In this document: piece by piece, positions 57,785 to 64,000 of the stretch
Numbering within the stretch: position 1 is the stretch's first letter
Layout: every line of letters starts with the position of its first letter
Assembly (NCBI RefSeq): GCF_003386195.1
Contig: NZ_QRDX01000005.1
Span: 160,915 to 224,914 of the forward strand
Reading direction: 5' to 3'
Length of the DNA stretch: 64,000 nt
DNA from: Seonamhaeicola aphaedonensis
Lineage (GTDB): Bacteria > Bacteroidota > Bacteroidia > Flavobacteriales > Flavobacteriaceae
The notes under the pieces: generated by a model
What the model was told of the DNA's origin: nothing
What the model saw: only the letters and a program-made list of their open reading frames with translations
Database searches by the model: none
Made by a program: the position numbers and the translations under genes

Positions 57785-57808
57785 GTTAGTTATTTTATTA
57801 AAAAGTGT

Positions 57809-58624
57809 TTACCAACTTCCACCTGCACCACCGCCAGAAAAACCACCACCGCCAAAGCCGCCTCCAAAACCGCCTCCAGACGACCAACCACCACCAGAAC
57901 TTCCCCAACCACCACGGCTACCAGAAGAACGTCCCATATTACTGAGAATAATCATATCCCAGATATCTAAGCCGCCAGACTTGCCTCCTCGATTTCCTCC
58001 TTTACCACCACCTCGTTTGTTCTTTGAAATGGAGATGAGAATAACAACAAAAATGAAAATAAAGACTAAAAGAAAACCAATAGGAAAATCGTTTTTTTCC
58101 GATTTTCTTTTAGCTTGATACTCCCCTTGTAAAACTTTAAAAATGGCATCAGTTCCTTTATCTAATCCGTTATAATAATCACCAAGTTTAAATTCTGGAA
58201 TAATCACATTTCTAATGAGTTCTCCAGTGATGCCTGCGGTTAACTTATGTTCTACACCATAGCCAGGAGCAATCCAAATTTTTCTGTCGTTTCTGGCTAG
58301 TAGTATAAAAACACCATTATCTTCTTTGGCTTGACCAACACCCCATTTGTGAGCCCATCTTGGAGCTAATAGGCCTATGTTTTCACCCTTAGTAGTGTTT
58401 ATTATGGCAACAACTATTTGGGTAGATGTAGTATCAGCATACTTTTTAAGTTTTACAGTTAAATAAGTGGAATCTTTTGTTGATAAAAGTTTTGGTTTAG
58501 TGTAATCGTAAACAAATGTTTGCTTCTTATCTGAAGGCTTTTCTGGAATCTCAAACTGCGCAAAAGAAATATTAAAAGAAAAAAGAGTAATGCAAAGTAT
58601 TGAAGCCAAAGAAATCATTTTCAT
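57809..58624 (-). CDS. TPM-domain protein with glycine-rich tail (YgcG-like)
   Basis: 271 aa from the ATG at 58624, which gives a signal peptide (MKMISLASILCITLFSFNISFAQ). TPM domain ~40-175 (VVAIINTTKGENIGLLAPRWAHKWGVGQ, IWIAPGYGVEHKL), membrane helix ~195-215 (GFLLVFIFIFVVILISI), then a low-complexity Gly/Ser tail ~220-271. Last gene of a LemA-TPM-TPM group, a pairing common in Bacteroidota; function in the envelope is not defined. The Pro-rich frames on the opposite strand are shadows of the Gly tail. Confidence 0.88.
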   Translation of the reverse strand: MKMISLASILCITLFSFNISFAQFEIPEKPSDKKQTFVYDYTKPKLLSTKDSTYLTVKLKKYADTTSTQIVVAIINTTKGENIGLLAPRWAHKWGVGQAKEDNGVFILLARNDRKIWIAPGYGVEHKLTAGITGELIRNVIIPEFKLGDYYNGLDKGTDAIFKVLQGEYQAKRKSEKNDFPIGFLLVFIFIFVVILISISKNKRGGGKGGNRGGKSGGLDIWDMIILSNMGRSSGSRGGWGSSGGGWSSGGGFGGGFGGGGFSGGGAGGSW

Positions 58625-58688
58625 TTTGAAATACTGTTTATTGTACTCTGGCAAATGCATACCAATCAATGAATACCGCATACTGATT

Positions 58689-59126
58689 TTAGCCTTTAGA
58701 AATATCGTTAGAGAGTTCGTTGGTATCACAATCTGTGTATGGGAAATGTTTTTTCAGTTGTATTCCAGACATTAAAATACCCTCAACCAACCCTTGCTTA
58801 AAATTGCCTTTTTTAAAGTGAGACTGAATAACATCTTTAGTGCTATCCCAGAAGTTATCTTCAACAACGTCATTTATGCCTTTATCTCCGTATATTACAA
58901 AATTTCTATCCTCAACAGCTACATAAATCAATACCCCATTTTGGGCTTTGGTATTCTCCATTTTGAGCATGTAAAACACCTCTAAGGCTCTATTGGTAGC
59001 ATCGCCATTAGAGGTTTTTTCAATATGAACACGAATTTCGCCCGAAGTATTTAGTTCTGCTTTTCGAATAGCTTCAACGATATCTTGTTCTTCTTGAGTG
59101 GTTAAGAAATCTTCAATTTTTGACAT
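58689..59126 (-). CDS. TPM-domain protein, short form
   Basis: 145 aa, no signal peptide or membrane helix visible. TPM domain over most of the length: GEIRVHIEKTSNGDATNRALEVF, NGVLIYVAVEDRNFVIYGDKGIND, FKQGLVEGILMSGIQLKKHFP. It lies 12 bases after the LemA gene and 64 before the second TPM gene. A cytosolic member of the same group. Confidence 0.87.
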   Translation of the reverse strand: MSKIEDFLTTQEEQDIVEAIRKAELNTSGEIRVHIEKTSNGDATNRALEVFYMLKMENTKAQNGVLIYVAVEDRNFVIYGDKGINDVVEDNFWDSTKDVIQSHFKKGNFKQGLVEGILMSGIQLKKHFPYTDCDTNELSNDISKG

Positions 59127-59138
59127 TTTTAGAATTTA

Positions 59139-59735
59139 TTAAAACTTCATCTCATCTACCTCAACAGGTTTTTCAGCACCCGCCTCGGCATTAAAGTTTG
59201 GTTTTTCATCAAAACCTAAAATACCAGCAATGAGATTACCAGGAAACTGTCTTACATGGATGTTATAAGGTTTAATAGCTTCATTAAAGCGAGTTCTAGC
59301 CGTTTGGATAGTATTTTCAGTGCTTGTTAATTCATCCTGAAGTTTTAAGAAATTTTGATTCGCTTTTAATTCAGGATACCTTTCAACCGTTACTAACAAA
59401 CTCTTAAGCGCGCCACTTAATCCTCCTTGAACCTGATTATATTGTGCTAATTGTTCGGGAGTGATATTGGAAGGGTCTATGGAAATTGATGTGGCTTTAG
59501 CTCGAGCATTTATAACGCCTTCAAGAGTACTTTTTTCAAAATTCGCAGCGCTTTTTACAGTATTAACCAAATTGCCAATTAAGTCGTTTCTGCGTTGGTA
59601 AGAAGTTTGAACATTTCCCCAAGCTTCCTTCACAGATTCGTCTAATCTTACAGCCGTATTATTAAAACCTTTTCCCCAAGAGAATAAACCGAATACTATT
59701 ACCGCAGCAATAATCCATGGTAAAAATTTTTTCAT
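59139..59735 (-). CDS. LemA family protein
   Basis: 198 aa with an N-terminal membrane anchor (FLPWIIAAVIVFGLFSWG). LDESVKEAWGNVQTSYQRRNDLIGNLVNTV and the helical remainder ending NIHVRQFPGNLIAGILGF are the LemA pattern, usually anchored in the inner membrane. First gene of the LemA-TPM-TPM unit. Confidence 0.93.
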   Translation of the reverse strand: MKKFLPWIIAAVIVFGLFSWGKGFNNTAVRLDESVKEAWGNVQTSYQRRNDLIGNLVNTVKSAANFEKSTLEGVINARAKATSISIDPSNITPEQLAQYNQVQGGLSGALKSLLVTVERYPELKANQNFLKLQDELTSTENTIQTARTRFNEAIKPYNIHVRQFPGNLIAGILGFDEKPNFNAEAGAEKPVEVDEMKF

Positions 59736-59815
59736 GATATGATAATTTTAGATAATTGTTAATTGTATGACACTTTGTTTTGTAAAAAGTTACACAAAAC
59801 ATCAGGTATTTTTTA

Positions 59816-60145
59816 TTAAAGATGTTCTTTGATTTTAATCAATTGGTCTTTAATGTTTTCTAGTTTGCTTATAATTTCAAAGTTGCTTAGCGCTTCTTTT
59901 TTATCCTCCTTTAAATGAATTTTGGCGCCTTCTAAAGTGAATCCTCGTTCTTTTACTAAGTGGTATATGAATTTAAGGTTTTTTATATCCTCAGGTGTGA
60001 ACTTACGGTTACCTTTAGCATTTTTTTTAGGCTTTAATACATCAAACTCTTTTTCCCAAAACCGAATTAATGATGTGTTTACACCAAAAGCCTTAGCAAC
60101 TTCTCCAATACTGTAATAGCGTCTTTCGGGTAAATCTATATGCAT
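59816..60145 (-). CDS. Short MerR-family transcriptional regulator
   Basis: 109 aa with a MerR helix-turn-helix ~10-80 (YYSIGEVAKAFGVNTSLIRFWEKEF, RKFTPEDIKNLKFIYHLVKERGFTLEGAK) and no effector domain. Its ATG shares one base with the stop of the M23 peptidase gene (TAATG), so the pair is translationally coupled. Target unknown. Confidence 0.9.
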   Translation of the reverse strand: MHIDLPERRYYSIGEVAKAFGVNTSLIRFWEKEFDVLKPKKNAKGNRKFTPEDIKNLKFIYHLVKERGFTLEGAKIHLKEDKKEALSNFEIISKLENIKDQLIKIKEHL

Positions 60146-61116
60146 TAGTCAAGAGATTGGTTTTCTAAAGAAGCGTGTTCTAACATTTTACTAAATTCTT
60201 CGGCTGTTAAGCTTCCATAGTAAAAGTTAATAGGGTTGATGCGTTTACCATCTTTAAAGATTTCATAGTGAAGATGTGGAGCCTCAGAACGTCCAGTACT
60301 ACCAACAAAACCTATAAGGTCACCACGCTTTACTTTTTGGTTTTTACGTACGTTATATTTAAATAAATGCGCATACAAACTGGTATAGCCAAAGCCATGA
60401 TCTATACGAATGTGTTTACCGTAACCACTAGCTCTGGAGTCTGCTCTAACAACTTTACCGTCTCCGCTCGCATAAACAGGTGTGCCTCTGGGTGCGGTAA
60501 AATCCATTCCCCAATGCATTTTTCTAGCTTTGGTAAAGGGGTCTGTACGCATACCGTAACCAGAAGCCATTCTGGTTAAATCTTCATTACTAACGGGTTG
60601 AATAGCAGGTATAGCAGCCAATAGTTTTTCTTTTTCTTCTGCTAAAGCTGCAATTTCATCTAAAGACTTAGATTGAACAACTATTTGTTTTTGCAGAATA
60701 TCAATACGTTTGCTGCTTTCAATAATGAGTTTAGAGTTATCGTAGCCTTCTAAGTCTTTGTAACGGTTAATACCACCAAAACCTGCTTTTCGTTGTGCTT
60801 CTGGAATAGGGTTGGCTTCAAAATAAACCCTGTATATATTATTATCTCTATCGGCTACATTAGCCAATACAGCCTCAGCCTCATCCATTTTTTTGTTGAG
60901 AATTTCGTATTGAAATTTCATATTCAGTAACTCACGCTTTAAAGCTTTTTCTTTGGGAGATTCTATATATTGTCCAATAATAAAGTTTGCAAAAAAGCCA
61001 AATAATGCTGCCGCCATTAGAAATACCATAACATACTTGAAGGTACGCCTTTTTTTACGCTCAACTTTGCGGTACGAAAGCGATTCTGGATCGTAGTAAT
61101 ATTTTACCTTACTCAT
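60145..61116 (-). CDS. M23-family peptidoglycan endopeptidase, membrane-anchored
   Basis: 323 aa. N-terminal membrane helix ~26-48 (YVMVFLMAAALFGFFANFII), coiled coil ~60-100 and ~140-175, then LytM/M23 domain ~190-300 with zinc ligands HWGMD and HLHYE, and LYAHLFKYNVRKNQKVKRGDLIGFVGSTG. Faces the periplasm and trims cell-wall cross-bridges or activates other hydrolases. Divergent from alaS across 221 AT-rich bases. Confidence 0.93.
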   Translation of the reverse strand: MSKVKYYYDPESLSYRKVERKKRRTFKYVMVFLMAAALFGFFANFIIGQYIESPKEKALKRELLNMKFQYEILNKKMDEAEAVLANVADRDNNIYRVYFEANPIPEAQRKAGFGGINRYKDLEGYDNSKLIIESSKRIDILQKQIVVQSKSLDEIAALAEEKEKLLAAIPAIQPVSNEDLTRMASGYGMRTDPFTKARKMHWGMDFTAPRGTPVYASGDGKVVRADSRASGYGKHIRIDHGFGYTSLYAHLFKYNVRKNQKVKRGDLIGFVGSTGRSEAPHLHYEIFKDGKRINPINFYYGSLTAEEFSKMLEHASLENQSLD

Positions 61117-61337
61117 TACGTTATTTATGCTATTTTTGCATCGATAAAATTCAAGCCTTAAACTTGTAATTAATTGCTAAACGATTAAACCTACCAATTA
61201 TTTTGATGTTTGTTTATAGTTCTTTAAGATACTGTTTCACAAACATCTTCAACAAAAAATAAATTTTGGTGAGTAAAGATAAAAATTGTTTTACAATTAA
61301 TGTAATGAAACAAAAAAAGAGAATATCCTTAAAGTAA

Positions 61338-63950
61338 ATGAAGTCACAAGAAATTCGATCTAAATTTTTAAGTTTTTTTGAAAATAAGAAACACGCCATA
61401 GTGCCTTCCGCACCCATGGTTTTAAAAGATGACCCAACGTTAATGTTTGTAAATGCAGGTATGGTACCTTTTAAAGAATTCTTTTTAGGTAATGCAGAAC
61501 CTAAGAACCAGCGGGTAACAGATACTCAAAAGTGCTTACGTGTTTCAGGAAAGCACAACGATTTAGAAGAAGTGGGGTATGATACCTACCACCACACATT
61601 ATTTGAAATGTTGGGGAACTGGAGTTTTGGCGATTATTTTAAAGAAGAAGCCATAGCTTGGGCATGGGAATTACTCACTGAGGTTTATGGTATTGATAAA
61701 GATATTCTATACGTAACGGTTTTTGAAGGCGATGATGAAGACGGACTACCAATGGATTCTGAAGCTTACGATTTTTGGAAAAAGCACATATCAGAAGACC
61801 GTATTTTAAAAGGAAACAAAAAGGATAACTTTTGGGAAATGGGAGACCAAGGTCCTTGTGGTCCTTGTAGTGAAATTCATGTGGATATTCGTTCTGCAGA
61901 GGAAAAAGCTAAAATTGATGGTAAGGATTTAGTAAATATGGACCATCCGCAAGTGGTTGAAATTTGGAATTTGGTATTCATCCAATTTAACAGAAAAGCT
62001 AATGGTTCCTTAGAGTCGCTTCCAAATAAGCATATAGATACTGGAATGGGCTTTGAACGTTTGTGTATGGTTTTACAGGGTGTTCAAAGTAATTATGATA
62101 CCGATGTGTTTACGCCAATCATCCGTGAGGTGGAAACCATCACCAACAAAGATTATGGTAAGGATGAAAAAGTTGATATAGCTATACGTGTGATATCAGA
62201 CCACGTACGCGCTGTAGCCTTTTCAATTGCAGATGGGCAATTACCTAGTAACAGTGGTGCTGGTTATGTGATTAGAAGAATTTTACGTAGAGCTGTTCGT
62301 TATGGATTTACGTTTTTAGATAAAAAAGAACCTTTTATTTACAGGTTAGTTGATGTGTTGAGTGAAAAAATGGGCAAAGCATTCCCAGAGTTAAAATCTC
62401 AAAAACAACTTATTGAGAATGTTATTAAAGAAGAAGAACAATCATTTTTGAGAACTTTGGAGCAAGGATTGATTTTACTTAATAGGATTGTTGAAGAAAC
62501 TAAGGATGATATTGTCTCGGGTGAAAAAGCTTTTGAGCTTTATGATACCTATGGCTTTCCAATTGATTTAACGTCACTTATTTTAAGTGAAAAAGGTTAT
62601 ACTTTAGATGAGAATGGTTTTAAAAAAGAACTACAGAAACAAAAAGACCGCTCTCGTGCCGCCAGTGAAATGTCTACAGATGATTGGACCATTTTAATTG
62701 ATGATTCAGATCAAGAATTTATTGGTTATGACACACTGGAAGCCAATGTGAAAATAGCCAGGTACAGAAAAGTAACTTCAAAAAAAGAAGGCGACATGTA
62801 TCAGTTGGTTTTTAATTTAACTCCGTTTTATGCTGAGGGTGGTGGGCAAGTTGGTGATAAGGGCTATTTAGAAGATGCTCATGGCGATGTGGTTTATATT
62901 TTAGATACCAAAAAAGAAAACAACGTCATTATTCACTTTACCAAAAATTTACCAGAGGACATCAACAAAACTTTTAAAGCGGTTGTTGATGCTAAACAGC
63001 GACACAGAACAGAGTGTAACCACACCGCAACGCATTTATTACACCAGGCATTACGTGAAGTTTTAGGAACCCATGTGGAACAAAAAGGGAGTGCGGTACA
63101 CTCAAAGTACTTGCGTTTTGATTTTTCTCATTTCGCTAAGTTAACCGTGGAGGAATTACGTGACGTTGAAAACTTTGTTAATGCCCGAATAGATGGTAAA
63201 CTACCTTTAGAAGAAAAACGAAACATTCCTATGGAAGAAGCCATAGCTGAAGGTGCCATGGCTCTTTTTGGAGAAAAATATGGGGACACAGTAAGAGCGG
63301 TTCGTTTTGGTCAATCTGTAGAGCTTTGTGGTGGTACTCACGTGAAGAATACAGCAGATATCTGGCATTTTAAAATTGTTTCAGAAGGTGCAGTAGCTGC
63401 AGGTATTCGTCGTATTGAGGCTATTACAAATGATGCTGTTAAAGATTTTTACCATGAAAATAACAGAGCATTTTTTGAAATGAAAGATTTGCTTAACAAT
63501 GCCAAAGAGCCTGTTAAGGCACTTCAGAATTTACAAGACGAAAATGCGAGTTTAAGAAAGCAAATAGACGCACTTTTAAAGGATAAAGCTAAAAATATCA
63601 AAGGGGAATTAAAAAGTGAATTGACCAATCTAAATGGTATTCAGTTTTTAGCCAAAAAAGTAGATTTAGATGCTGCTGGAATTAAGGATGTTGCTTTTGA
63701 ATTAGGGAATCAATTTGATAATTTATTTTTATTGCTTGGTGCCGAACAAAACGGAAAGGCATTGTTATCTTGCTATATATCTAAGGAGTTGGTAGCTAGT
63801 AAGAAGTTAAATGCTGGACAGGTAGTTCGCGAACTTGGTAAGCATATTCAAGGCGGTGGTGGTGGCCAACCATTTTTTGCTACTGCTGGAGGAAAAAATC
63901 CAGCAGGTATTCAAGAGGCTTTGGTGGCAGCTAAAGATTATTTGAAGTAA
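61338..63950 (+). CDS. alaS: Alanyl-tRNA synthetase
   Basis: 870 aa, full length. Class II core with [40 protein letters not shown]; editing domain with [12 protein letters not shown] and the distal CGGTHV; C-terminal coiled coil and C-Ala domain ending [15 protein letters not shown]. Charges tRNA-Ala and clears mischarged Ser and Gly. All key motifs are intact. Confidence 0.97.
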   Translation: MKSQEIRSKFLSFFENKKHAIVPSAPMVLKDDPTLMFVNAGMVPFKEFFLGNAEPKNQRVTDTQKCLRVSGKHNDLEEVGYDTYHHTLFEMLGNWSFGDYFKEEAIAWAWELLTEVYGIDKDILYVTVFEGDDEDGLPMDSEAYDFWKKHISEDRILKGNKKDNFWEMGDQGPCGPCSEIHVDIRSAEEKAKIDGKDLVNMDHPQVVEIWNLVFIQFNRKANGSLESLPNKHIDTGMGFERLCMVLQGVQSNYDTDVFTPIIREVETITNKDYGKDEKVDIAIRVISDHVRAVAFSIADGQLPSNSGAGYVIRRILRRAVRYGFTFLDKKEPFIYRLVDVLSEKMGKAFPELKSQKQLIENVIKEEEQSFLRTLEQGLILLNRIVEETKDDIVSGEKAFELYDTYGFPIDLTSLILSEKGYTLDENGFKKELQKQKDRSRAASEMSTDDWTILIDDSDQEFIGYDTLEANVKIARYRKVTSKKEGDMYQLVFNLTPFYAEGGGQVGDKGYLEDAHGDVVYILDTKKENNVIIHFTKNLPEDINKTFKAVVDAKQRHRTECNHTATHLLHQALREVLGTHVEQKGSAVHSKYLRFDFSHFAKLTVEELRDVENFVNARIDGKLPLEEKRNIPMEEAIAEGAMALFGEKYGDTVRAVRFGQSVELCGGTHVKNTADIWHFKIVSEGAVAAGIRRIEAITNDAVKDFYHENNRAFFEMKDLLNNAKEPVKALQNLQDENASLRKQIDALLKDKAKNIKGELKSELTNLNGIQFLAKKVDLDAAGIKDVAFELGNQFDNLFLLLGAEQNGKALLSCYISKELVASKKLNAGQVVRELGKHIQGGGGGQPFFATAGGKNPAGIQEALVAAKDYLK

Positions 63951-63956
63951 CTTGTC

Positions 63957-63977
63957 ATCCTGAACTTGTTTCAGGAT
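63957..63977. repeat. Short palindromic repeat (TCCTGAA...TTCAGGA type)
   Basis: ATCCTGAA (63957-63964), a 5-nt spacer and TTCAGGAT (63970-63977), set in GTCATCC...GGATCTCAT. This unit is one I recall as dispersed in many flavobacterial genomes. It starts seven bases after the alaS stop and could also act as its 3' hairpin. Confidence 0.6.
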
Positions 63978-64000
63978 CTCATTATATATGAATCTTCAGA

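Noticed and set aside
57728-58118. Pro/Arg/Thr-rich reading frames on the + strand
   Set aside because: They are the antisense of the Gly/Ser-rich tail of the TPM protein at 57809-58624; low complexity, no signal of a real gene.
61174-61190. Possible third LacI operator (GCTAAACGATTAAAC) upstream of alaS
   Set aside because: The palindrome is broken and the neighbouring genes are unrelated to KDG metabolism.
1-64000. CRISPR arrays, tRNA or rRNA genes, transposases and SusC/SusD pair
   Set aside because: Looked for by motif and repeat pattern; none seen. The SusC/SusD pair is presumably upstream of the window.

Overview
The window is a low-GC, densely packed chromosome segment from a marine Bacteroidota, most likely a Flavobacteriaceae. 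Pointers are the Bacteroidota -7 promoter box TAnnTTTG found upstream of many genes, a hybrid two-component sensor (HTCS), the wealth of lipoprotein sulfatases and glycoside hydrolases, and A-rich leaders without strong Shine-Dalgarno sites. No tRNA, rRNA, CRISPR array or insertion sequence was seen.

Positions 1-32633 are the larger part of a polysaccharide utilization locus, probably for ulvan (sulfated rhamnose/uronic acid polymer of green algae). A truncated sulfatase is followed by a GntR regulator and an HTCS. Then comes a continuous 24.6 kb gene train on the + strand (6892-31496): GH2, GH106, a PL25-type ulvan lyase, a sulfatase with an altered maturation motif, a Tat-signal lipoprotein of probable alpha-toroid fold, a second GH2, two more sulfatases, a DUF1961/YesU-like protein, an alkaline-phosphatase-superfamily hydrolase, a second GH106-like protein, a heparinase II/III-like protein and a beta-propeller lactonase. 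A second GntR regulator, paralogous to the first, closes the locus on the - strand. No SusC/SusD pair lies in the window.

Positions 33121-47693 hold the matching monosaccharide catabolism. The rhamnose operon encodes a fused aldolase/dehydrogenase, an isomerase, a kinase, a tandem class II aldolase with a degenerate second half, and a lactaldehyde dehydrogenase. On the opposite strand lutABC would oxidise the resulting lactate to pyruvate. A LacI regulator is divergent from kdgK-eda, which turn the uronate-derived ketodeoxygluconate into pyruvate and glyceraldehyde-3-phosphate. A perfect 22-bp palindrome and a near copy sit in the lacI/kdgK divergent region. Together the enzymes would take ulvan down to rhamnose and uronate and then to central metabolites.

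Positions 47694-64000 look like ordinary core genome: an FKBP isomerase, the GTPases Era and Der, a small membrane protein, a GntR-controlled ABC transporter operon, a DsbD-N-like protein and a large thioredoxin-fold protein, a LemA/TPM gene group, a MerR regulator, an M23 peptidase and alanyl-tRNA synthetase. The window ends in a short palindromic repeat.
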